A stretch of DNA of 64,000 nt, taken from Anabas testudineus (taxonomy: Eukaryota; Chordata; Actinopteri; Anabantiformes; Anabantidae). This document shows, in pieces, positions 31,359 to 41,211 of the stretch; within the stretch, counting starts at the first letter, position 1; each line of letters opens with the position of its first letter. The notes under the pieces were generated by a model that saw only the letters and a list, made by a program, of their open reading frames with translations, was not told the DNA's origin and ran no database searches. The DNA lies in the NCBI RefSeq assembly GCF_900324465.2, contig NC_046618.1, forward strand, positions 7,496,063-7,560,062. Direction: 5' to 3'. The position numbers were made by a program, and so were the translations under genes.

Positions 31359-31392
31359 CAAAGTTCAGTTGCTCTGATGAAACTTATAAAAG
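31359..31392 (+). promoter_or_regulatory. Serpin core promoter: HNF4-type half site and TATA box
   Basis: CAAAGTTCA at 31359-31367 fits the HNF4 core, and TATAAAAG at 31385-31392 is a strong TATA box. A start of transcription near 31415 would give a non-coding first exon ending at 31447 with donor GTGAGT. This layout fits liver expression, as known for alpha-1-antitrypsin. Confidence 0.6.
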
Positions 31393-31414
31393 GAAGATTC
31401 TGCTTTGTGCAGTC

Positions 31415-33658
31415 TGTGCTTCACTTGCTGTGGTGGATGAGAAGAAGGTGAGTTTTTTACAAAGACACATGTCTTTTCACATACAATACACTGACTTTGT
31501 TTTTGTCATCATTCATTAAAAGTTTCATATTCCAACTCAGAATCAATTTGCTTCATGCAGACTGTAAGAGATTTGACACATAACACATAATTCAGTGTGA
31601 CAGTTTAAAATAATCCAACAACTGTTTTTGTAATTTGAATGTTTCTAAATCTTTATTAGAGCACAAAGTAAATGACATTGTTTTCTAAATGATCTCTGCT
31701 CATGTCAAACCAGTGACAAGAGCACAGATAAAAAACACTGAAATCAGGTAAATCAGTAAAATACCCAAATCAAAACCAGATCATAGATCCTGATGGACAA
31801 AACAGGTTTCCAGGGCCCTAAAAATTTGTCATAACTAATAGGAGACTCTCCTTAAGAGGTTTTGCAATGGCAAACATTGTGTAACCTAAATAAACAGTGT
31901 TGCACTTTTGTCTCAGTTCAGCATGATGCGTGCAGCCCTGGCTATCTGGATCTTATCAGCAGTGGTCTGTGTGGGGAAAACATCAGACCAAGACACTGCA
32001 GCTGACAGCAGAGCCAGCAAAGTCGCACTGGTGACTTCAGGAAACAAAGAGTTTGCCTACCGTCTGTACAGGAAGTTAGCCGCTCATGCTGACTCCCAAG
32101 GCAAGAATATCTTCTACTCACCAGCTAGTGTTTCTGTTGCCTTGGCTGCCTTGTCTGTAGGAGCACAGGGGGAGACGCACCAGCAGCTCTTCAGCGGTCT
32201 TGGTTTCAACAGCTCCCTGCTGACGCAAGCAGATGTTGATCATGTCTTCAGGGCACACTTTGCAAACAAGGCATCTAATGAAGACACCACCGAAGGGACC
32301 GCTGTGTTTGTGGACAACCGCTTCAAACCACAGCCTGAGTTCCTGGAGACCTTGAAGAATTCCTATTTTACAGAAGGGTTCAATGTTGACTTCACTAAAT
32401 CTGCAGAGAGCACCAATACCATCAATAACTACGTATCAGAGAAGACCAGAGGGAAGATAGATAAGCTGGTCGACTTCCTGGATCCAAACACGGTTATGTA
32501 TCTCCTCAGTTACATCTACTACAAAGGTAAGGTCAGTTCACATGAGATGGTTACACCTTTAAGTTGTATTTTAACTTTATTCATCACTCCAAACAGGAAA
32601 GTGGGCAACTCCATTTAATCCCGATCTGACCAGAGAGGACGAGTTCAATGTGGACGAGAACACCAAGGTTCAAAGTGGTCGCATTTTTTTCAGGATTTGA
32701 GCACAAATAATAATGCGTCACCATGCTTCCTTCTTACTGTGTGTCTTTATGTTTGTGTGTAAAATGGGCATTTTCCAGGTTCCTGTCCAGATGATGTATA
32801 TGAAGAAAAATGTGGCAGTCTATTACGACCAAGCGATTAACACATCAGTCCTCCACCTTCCCTTCAACAGCTCCTACTCTATGCTGCTGATGTTGCCTGA
32901 GTATATGGAAAATATGGAAACGCTGGAGAATGCTATTTGCCCAGGCCGTCTCACCAAATGGCTCAAGTGGATGAAGACTAGGTTGGGAAAATCTAACATC
33001 ATCCTTAAAAGTTTATACATTTCATGACCCAATGATTTTAAATGTCACTGACACAGGAAGCGTCTGACGCTCAGGCCTTTCTTCATCAAGATTTTCAATG
33101 TTTTATTTTCTCTCAGTAACACCTTCTGTCTCCTCAGACTAACTAGTGTTTACTTTCTATCAGATAAATTGTGGGTGTCAGATCAATCAATGCACATTGT
33201 CTATGTTTTCATTTTTAGGAGATATGAGATATATGTCCCAAAGTTCTCAATCAAGACCTCCTACAAGCTAAATGATGTATTGGCTGAAATGGGAATGACA
33301 GATATGTTTAGTGAAAGAGCAAATCTGGGTGGAATTGCACCAGGGCAGAGACTGGCGGTCTCAGAGGTAAAGACAGAGAGCTTTCTGCATTGTATTTCAC
33401 ATACATTACCTTTCCTGTATTCTATCTATCATTTTATCCCATGTTGCCTCCATTAAACTGTAGGTTGTGCACCAAGCTACCCTGGATGTTGATGAGGTTG
33501 GAGCCACTGCTGCAGGCACCACAGGCATTGGCATCACGCTTATGTCCTTTCAACACATCCCCGTCTTGAAGTTCAATCGCCCATTTATGCTTGCCATCAT
33601 AGAACGCAACACAGAAAACATTCTGTTCATGGGCAAGATTGTCAACCCAAACAAGTGA
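31415..33658 (+). CDS. serpina1: Secreted serpin, alpha-1-antitrypsin-like (clade A)
   Basis: A suicide-substrate inhibitor of serine proteases, secreted to plasma. Non-coding exon about 31415-31447; coding parts 31923-32526, 32597-32667, 32779-32981, 33219-33366, 33464-33658, giving 406 residues in frame. A signal peptide (MMRAALAIWILSAVVCVG) starts the protein; the ATG at 31923 is used with a second at 31926. Serpin landmarks: NIFYSPASVSVALAALSVGA, KTRGKIDKLV, LMLPEYMENMETLE, IYVPKFSIKTSYKL and a C-terminal LKFNRPFMLAI. The reactive loop has a G355-A-T-A-A-G hinge of small residues and the pair Met369-Ser370 at P1-P1', as in human alpha-1-antitrypsin, so it should inhibit elastase-like enzymes. 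The segment after P1' is two residues longer than in human. The exon equal to human exon III is split by an extra intron (32668-32778). Poly-A signal AATAAA at 33705-33710. Confidence 0.93.
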
Positions 33659-33710
33659 CGGCTGCAACACTTTGTGTTGACTCAAGTACAGCACCACATT
33701 CAATAATAAA

Positions 33711-34059
33711 GCATTTATAAAAAGGTGTTCTTTGGTCTGTTGGTTTATGATTGAGAGTGTCTTTATAATATGGGCAAAAGTAAGAGTAAAGAAAATAAAA
33801 ATAAAATGAGTCTAGATAAGAACAATCAGTTCTCCTTTTCCATAGTCACAATAGCTGATGTGAGGCTTTTGATATACTTTTTAAAATCCTGCTGCAAATA
33901 GTTGTAGTTATAGCTAGTCACAATAATTTGTGAGTGCCCTTTCCTTTTGCTCTCTTAACTGTGTTGTAGTTTCAACTTTTGAGGGTAAAATTACCATTTT
34001 GCCCCTCAATCTCCTCTCAATAGCCTATAAAGACATTAATGCTTAGCCAGTAGCCACAA
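33711..34059. other. Serpin to carnmt1 spacer, left part
   Basis: AT-rich, non-coding; nothing recognised. Confidence 0.4.
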
Positions 34060-34470
34060 AGACTGAATGATGGAGGGCTGTTGAGATGGTTGTCCCTCCA
34101 TCGGGTTTCCTATTCGCTTCCTGGCCACGTGACCAAGGAACCTCTTGTGGAGTTGCTCAGTTTGGTGGGAACAGTTATCTCTTAAGAAGTCCAGACTTTT
34201 TCCATTTTATAATTGTTGAAGCCACTGTGCTCCTAGGAACACTCAGAGCTTTAGAAATTATTTTATACCCTTGTCCCTATCTATTTGTCATTGCTAAATG
34301 TTATTGTGGCACTTACTAAACAAAGGTCCTTGAACTTCATGTTTTGGTTTTTGTCCTGAGATGCACCGTGAACTTTGGCACCTCAGTTTGGTTTGCCACA
34401 GCAAAGGGTCTACATACTTTTTTAAGTGTGAATTGATGAGTTATTATTTTTGATAAACATACAACGTTTT
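34060..34470 (-). mobile_element. Degenerate Tc1-like transposon remnant (5' part of transposase)
   Basis: On the minus strand the sequence can be read as GYKIISKALSVPRSTVAS followed by IIKWKKSGLL, which matches the helix-turn-helix region of Tc1-type transposases (KISKALNVPRSTVASIIRKW type). On the plus strand landmarks such as GAGATGGTTGTCCCTCC, GCCACTGTGCTCCTAGGAAC and CAAAGGGTCTACATACTTTT follow the order of a common fish Tc1 family. Only the N-terminal part of the transposase and one end are visible. It lies about 200 bases upstream of carnmt1. Confidence 0.8.
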
Positions 34471-34663
34471 CTAAAACCAAAAAATGGTACATTTTAAATT
34501 GGATATAGAATGAAGTGGGTAAAAATTATAATTGTGTGTGAGACAGGACTGTAGGTGGCAGCACTAGTTACCATGAAGTCGGACCTGCTGGAAAGAAGGA
34601 GGGGAAAACACGCGAAGAAGAACTGCGTCGTGTTGATTGGACGGCTCTAAGTTTGTTTCAGAC

Positions 34664-37600
34664 ATGGCCGAAACAGCTCGAGAAGAAGCCGAAGGAGGAA
34701 CATATTTTCACAAAGAAAGGATAAAGAGCAGCCCCGAGGAAGAGGCCAGGCTGGAAATACGGCATTTCTGGAGAATAATCGATGCTTTTAGGTGTTACAG
34801 GTATAATATGAAAGCTTTACAATAAAGTATAAGATGGATCATGACTGTTTCTGCCAGTGAACGGTATTGTAGCAAATATCAATAGCAAGGAGATGCTATC
34901 TACTGTAGGTCAGTAGGGAAAACTGCTAAGTATGAGTTGATATCTAAACTTTTAAAATCTTGTAATTAACCAATGTTCTGTGGCTATTTGCTACATTTTT
35001 GACTTGTCACGACACCACTTCTGCTCCATGGTCCAACCTTCTCCTTATTAACACTAACGAACTAGACAGAGAGAAATACTATGATGTCCCAATTTCACTT
35101 GAAGACAGTAAAAACTGTAATGAAGGCGCCACCTACACCAAAAGGTTACACCCACACTAAATAGTTAGAATTAGGGTTCAGACCTGCTGTTTTTTTGTGT
35201 ATTGTCGTGTTACCACTTTAGGCACACATGACATGAAAAAATTCATAACACTCTCTCGTCTGTACCTCCCTCATAGGGTCCATGTACAGGAACAGGTCAG
35301 CCGCGCTGAGCGTCAGTTTTGTAGCCTACCACAACGCCACCAGAATTTACTGCCTGGTGTTTTGCCTAACCTGGCTCGGATCAGGCAGTGTGTGGACCAC
35401 AACCAGGAGGTGCTACAGGCCATCATTCACAACTGCCTCCACATGTTTGAGAACATGGAGTATGGTGAGAGGAGGGTAAGGCTTGACTCTGTAGATTGCT
35501 GTATACATACAGTATACACAGATCCAGGATTGTAAAAGGATACTTTGTGGAGTGTTATACTTCACTTATTGTGGGTATTGTGTTCTTCTTCATTTTGTCT
35601 CCTAGGAGGATCCGAGGAAGACGCGCCCAACCTCTACGTTTGACATGGACAAACTCAAGTCCACTATAAAACAGTTTGTCAGGGACTGGAGTGAGGCGGG
35701 CCAGGCTGAGAGGGACTCCTGTTACAAGCCCATCATCCAAGAGATCCAAAGACTCTTCCCATGTGACAAATAGTAGGAAACTTACATGCTTCTATAGACA
35801 GACACATGCATGCCAGAAACAGAGTACAATGTTGCACATGTGCATCTAGTGTACGTAGAGTAATAATAAACAGAAATAAATGTATATGGTTACTTAATTA
35901 ACATTCTTATTTATGTGATTTGATTTTGAAGTACCTTGTAATGATTCTGATTATTTGACTTAGTCTGTTTTCCATGTGATATGTGCATTTTATTATGTCA
36001 GTGATGTGTCTAAGGTGAGCGTGCTGATTCCGGGTGCTGGGCTTGGCCGTCTAGCCTGGGAGATAGCTCGACTGGGTTATACATGCCAGGGCAATGAATG
36101 GAGCCTCTTCATGCTCTTCTCCTCAAACTTTGTTCTAAACAGGTACAACATACACAGACACAAACCCAATGCCAATGTCTAAAACTGAACATGGGGCTGT
36201 ATATTAATCACATTTAATTCACTTTTATTTATTATTTAATTATATAAGTATGTTCCAGGGACCACATAGAAAATCAAGATGCATAAATCACATTCAATTG
36301 TTTAGCAGCACACCTTCATACAGTACTTTACAGAATTCTGCTTTCATCCATCTATCCTCATATATTTTGATTGTTCTATTCAGGTGTGAAAAAGTAAATG
36401 AGCTGACCCTATACCCTTGGATCCACCAGTTTAGCAACAACAAGAAATCTTCCGACCAAACGCGACCAGTCCGATTCCCTGATGTTAACCCTCAGAGTTT
36501 GCCACTAAATTCAGACTTGTCCATGGTAGCAGGAGACTTTGTGGAGGTTTACACTGAATCTGGTAAGTTAAAGCTGTGGGGTCTTTGATATCAATGACCA
36601 GTAAATGATCACCGGGGAACTGTGGACCTTAGTAACATTCTTAAACGTGATCCTGTTAAAATATGTGATGTGTTTCTTGTAGCTTCCTGGGACTGTGTGG
36701 CTACCTGCTTTTTTATCGACACAGCTCATAATGTCATAGAGTATGTAGAGACCATTTGGAAGATTCTGAAACCTGGTGGAGTTTGGATCAACCTGGGTGA
36801 GTCAGTACGAGAGTACCATTTAAACTCTGCTGGCAGGCAAAAACACAGTTCACAGTTAATATTTTATATTAACTGTGAAATGTGAAATACAATGGTCCTG
36901 CAATTATTTCTATCTTAATATATGCTGGCACTGTTGGGTGCATTGTAGGACTAATTTTGCCTTTTAACTGTTACTTTTTTTTTGGTTTTCCAAATTTTAC
37001 TTTTAATCTTTAAAAGGCAAAAACTTCAGTTGGCAAATTGTGTGTTTATTAGTAGACAATGTTTCCATACCCACAGGAGTGGCTTCTGTGTTGAACACAA
37101 TTGTCATTTAACCAGTTAAGTCAATGAAAGGGAGCAGCCAAAATTATATTGTCTAACGTGATTATTATCACATTAATGATCACATTTCAACTGGACAACA
37201 AATAGGCACATAAATCAGATGTATATGAATTTTACTTTCTCGTTGAAAGAGTTTTGTTATAAAGCACATCTGTAAGAGTAATGTATAAGCAGATAGAAAG
37301 AAGAAGGTTTAAGTTATCAAAAAAGCGGACTAAACACAAGTTGAAATCTGCATTGTTTTTCAGGTCCACTATTGTATCACTTCGAGAACATTGCCAATGA
37401 GCTCTCTGTTGAACTTAGCTATGAAGACATTAAGAAAGCAATGATTACATTTGGCTTTCACATTGAGGTAAACCAAAGACTTTAATTAATATTTGTGGCT
37501 TACCAGCATTTTTCTTTTCATGAATCTTGTTGCGGTTCTAAAGCAGTATTCATAATTATGTTGCAGATGGAGAAAGAGTCGATGCAGACCACCTACACAG

Positions 37601-37761
37601 AGAATGACCGCTCTATGTTGAGATACGTTTACGACTGTGTCTTCTTTGTGGCACGAAAACCTGCAGATCTGTGCTTAAATAATCAAGAAGATGACCAACA
37701 ACAGAGTTTTCCACCAGCTGCCAAGTCACCAAGGAGAGATAGCACTGACAGCCTGACATGA
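34664..37761 (+). CDS. carnmt1: Carnosine N-methyltransferase 1
   Basis: S-adenosylmethionine-dependent enzyme that methylates carnosine to anserine; the mammalian enzyme also methylates histidine in C3H zinc-finger proteins. Eight coding exons in phase: 34664-34800, 35277-35475, 35606-35772, 36002-36142, 36384-36562, 36683-36796, 37364-37467, 37567-37761, giving 411 residues (human 409). An N-terminal helical region ([30 protein letters not shown]) precedes [18 protein letters not shown]. The SAM-binding loop is [20 protein letters not shown] (glycines near 179-183); then [65 protein letters not shown] and [10 protein letters not shown], all family hallmarks. The C-terminal tail after FFVARKP is longer and acidic/serine-rich. 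Neighbours c9orf40 and trpm6 match human 9q21. Confidence 0.97.
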
Positions 37762-38860
37762 CAAGAAATCCTCTGGCACACAGAGTAAACTAGCAGTGAC
37801 ATTTTTCATTTTATTTTAATTGTTTTCATATGTTTTTTATGAGGCATCTGGTGGAGAAATGTGCCTAACATCACAGATCCTGTTCTGGAGGGAAACACAC
37901 CTCATTCTGGCTCACATTGTAAAATATAGTATTGAATACCGCAACACTATGTTATGTGTAACACCAGAAATGAGTCAGTTCCTCTTGCCTACTACTTTGT
38001 TTTAATGGGGTTACCCTAATCCTAACCCATCAGTTGGAGTTAGGCATTTAGTTGTGATGGTTATGGTTACGGGCTATGGATTACTAATGAATGTCCTTAC
38101 AACTGTAGAAAGCCACACGCATATGTGTGTGTGTGAGATGGATAGAAATCTGACCATTTGCCTTTAAAATCTTTTTTGTTTTTTTGGTCAAATATGGTGC
38201 CAATAACTACATCTGCCCATTTGCATTGATCATAAGTCACTTTTAAAAACAGAATCAAGACTTGTTTTAGCTTTTCAGAATTATGTTGTTCTGCCTTTGG
38301 CAGATTATTTTCACCAAATTTTGGAATAAAGCCAAACATTTTAAAATTATGAAAAGTTTTACTCATATTCATTAAAATGGTAAATGAGAAAGTTATTTTA
38401 ACATTTAGCAGGGTTGATGATTTGTAACAGCAGTGGACAGAAATGCCCATTTTTACTCCATATTCCTCTGCTGGAATAATACATGACCATGAATCTTCTG
38501 TGTGGTTATTGAAAACAAATCATTATAGGCTTGGTGTAAGCACAGTTTACACAATTCGACATGAGGCTCCTCTGCAACACAGGACACTAATATCAGCTGA
38601 TAAAGCTTTGAAGTTACAAAAAATAAAAACAGTTACCCCTTGAAAATGTGGGTCCTTGCTGCTCTGCAGTCATACCTAAGAGTTGTGATAAAGGTGCAGG
38701 GGAATTATTAAAAGCCATGATTTAGTAGATATTTCGACTTGCCACACAAGCGTTAAGCTGTATGGAACTCATGCATCTTTTATTGTATAAGTTAGAGCTT
38801 TGCTTTTTAATGTTATGTGTATTTCTTAAATCCTGACCCTGATTACAGTAAGCTCTCTAC
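37762..38860. other. carnmt1 3' region
   Basis: Non-coding, AT-rich. AATAAA at 38622-38627 is the best poly-A signal. It holds copy B of the GGTTAG-type repeat at 37990-38140, followed by a short TG run. Confidence 0.5.
37990..38140 (+). repeat. Dispersed fish repeat with GGTTAG-like units, copy B
   Basis: GTTAGGCATTTAGTTGTGAT and GGTTATGGTTACGGGCTATG match the family seen at 4323-4560. It continues with AATGTCCTTACAACTGTAGA and a TG run, which in other copies known to me from teleosts sits at the same place. Same orientation as copy A. Confidence 0.6.
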
Positions 38861-38982
38861 TGCGCATGACAGCGTGAGTGTACCTGCGACAAAAAAACAG
38901 AGTGGGCGCTCTGGGCGGGGTTAGGCAGCAGGGCTCTCCTCTGATTGGACAGCAAGACCGCAGCTCCAGTTTTTACTTCCGG
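38861..38982 (+). promoter_or_regulatory. c9orf40 CpG-type promoter
   Basis: Just upstream of the gene lie TGCGCATGAC (NRF1-like, 38861-38870), GGGCGGGG (GC box, 38913-38920), ATTGG (inverted CCAAT, 38944-38948) and ACTTCCGG (ETS, 38975-38982). No TATA box. This is a typical housekeeping promoter. Confidence 0.55.
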
Positions 38983-39100
38983 TGTTCTATGTTTTTCTGC
39001 TAAACGATATGAAACAAATGCGTCTCCACTTGAGGAAGAAGCACAATCTGTCCGTGTGGAAGTATCGCGTGTTTTGGGGTTCACTGTGGAGCTGATATTT

Positions 39101-39927
39101 ATGGCAAAGAGACGCGCTGAGGACAACCTGTTGCACGACTCTCCCTCCAAAAGACGCTACCGGTCACTTTACAGTGTTGACATGCAGCTGCACAGCGTGG
39201 CGCGGAGCGGGGGTCTGAGCCTGAGTCCTCCGTCCCTCATGGCTTTGGTGGGCAGCCGCTGCAGAAAGAGGCCACACTACTTCGAAGACACAGACAAAGA
39301 GGCACAAGAAGCGGCAGCAGGTTTTTATTATAAGACCACACACTGCGACACTAGGAAACACGAGGCAAATGTTTTGACCGTGCAGACTTCTGGAAGTTTC
39401 CAGGAAAGTCGCATCTCCGGTACATTCACAAACCACAAGAAACGACAGCGAGAGGACTGCGTGTGTGCAAACACTGCCACTACCAAAGCGAAGGAATTAG
39501 TAAGTTATTGACTAAACAGCAGAAGTCCGCAGTTTGTACGGTCTGTAGTGCGCCGAGAAGTGAACGGTGTAGTTTCCGCAAACGTCCACTAGGTGTCGCT
39601 GTTTACCCTGTGATCAGCCAGCTGTAGTCTCTTAAACTATCTGAGCAAAATATGACTTTATTCTCCCAGATTTGGTTGATCTCACTTGGGACAGCCAGTC
39701 TAAAAATGTTACAGTTAGAGTTACTTTGGGCATTTCCCCTGAGCCCAGTCCTTCTTTCTCATTTCTTTCAGGCTGATGCAGGCACAAACACTGAAGACTG
39801 CACTTACAACTCATTCCAGTACTGGAGGGTCCCCCTGCCTGAACTTGACCTTTCGCTGCTAGAAGACGCCGGTGACCATTCCCAAGCGAAAGACAAAGAC
39901 TCCTCTTCTGAAGCCATGGAGACCTGA
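39101..39927 (+). CDS. C9orf40 homologue (uncharacterised, probably nuclear)
   Basis: Two coding exons, 39101-39499 and 39772-39927, join in phase to 184 residues. The start is the first in-frame ATG and gives MAKRRAEDNLLHDSPSKRRY; MAKRRA also starts human C9orf40. No enzyme domain is visible. Features: two basic clusters (KRR, SPSKRRYRS and later SRCRKRPHYF, KKRQRED) that look like nuclear localisation signals, a disordered middle, and a conserved C-terminal block YNSFQYWRVPLPELDLSLLE, which is the most protein-like part and probably a binding motif. Position between carnmt1 and trpm6 matches human C9orf40. Function is unknown; I do not assign one. A poly-A signal AATAAA lies at 40509-40514. 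Confidence 0.85.
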
Positions 39928-41211
39928 AGATGAAAGTTATACTTAGGTGTGACGTTAATAGCCGAACGTGACAATGACGGTGTCATACTCTTCAGCAGAC
40001 GGACACGTCAAAAGCACGTTGAAGTTGCTGGAAGTGCATCTGGCTGAGATGCAGTAACGTGATGTCTCAGACTGTCCTGGTAGTCCTGGCAGCCTGGAGC
40101 AGGCTGTAGTACGGCAGTGAGCCTCATGCTGGTGTAACATCTCAATAACTTAGTGAAGCAGCAGTGAGCAGTAACTCACAGTGGTGACCAAAATTGTGGA
40201 AGCGTTTCTAAAAACCGCTGAGCTAAATTGCTCATCCATCCTATAAATGCTCCATTTTCTATAGTTTAATGTAAAATGTTTGTAAAATTAATTTCTGGTA
40301 TCCTGATGTACAACAGTTTTGGTCTGTGCTGGATCACTATGCTTACAGTGGTATTTGATAAGAAACAGTTCATAATGTTGTTCAGGGGACTGGGTATGGA
40401 AACCTTGTTCAATTCCCATTATTATAACCACTCTATAATTATCTTTACATGTGTTTGGTGTAATACCCCAGATGTTGTAGGTTATGTGACTGAGCTGTAG
40501 ATGTGGGAAATAAAAATTGTTACACCTCACAGAAGACTGAGTGTATGTAGCTTTCTTATTATATGTAATCCATGGGTCTCATTTGTACCCTATTGTTTGC
40601 ATTAACAGTGAAACTTTTTTACTTTCCTCCCATATTTTGTTATTGTTATTTGGTCCCATATGTGTCAGGGGAAACCATCTGATCAACCGAAAAACTAACT
40701 GAACCAGAAAATTAGTTTAGAGACATCATTAAATTATATTCTGTTTGGAGAGTCCAATGTTATAAAGGGACGCGTGTTAGCAAAGAATAATACACATAAT
40801 AACATGACGAGAGAGGAAAAAAGAGGGCAGCAACACTAATATCAGCCAATATAAGGAAAGAAATGTTAAATATCATGTTTGTTTGCCATACAATTGATGG
40901 TTTTCTGCAAACAAACATCTTCTCCTGGCTGTTGTCAGACAGGTGCCACACTGCATTTGTTATTATCTGTGGATCAGCACCACAAACAGGACTTAACAAC
41001 ACCTCGTACTGTGTGTTGGCAGCTCAGGGGGAAACAGTCTTGGATATGTGATAATGGGAACTGCTGAGGGTTTGGCTCTGCTGCCCTTTGGACCAGCTGC
41101 TGACACACAGGCCGCCTGCTCAGCTCCGGGCAGCGATGATGAGTTGGTGGGATTAGATGTGTTAGAGCCAAACACCTGATACCTGTGTGTTTTTAATACA
41201 GGTGTGCAGCC
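39928..41211. other. c9orf40 3' UTR and trpm6 upstream region
   Basis: 39928 to about 40530 is the c9orf40 3' UTR. From there to 41211 is AT-rich DNA, becoming more balanced from about 40920, with no second gene recognised. The trpm6 promoter and 5' UTR should lie in the last few hundred bases. Confidence 0.5.
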
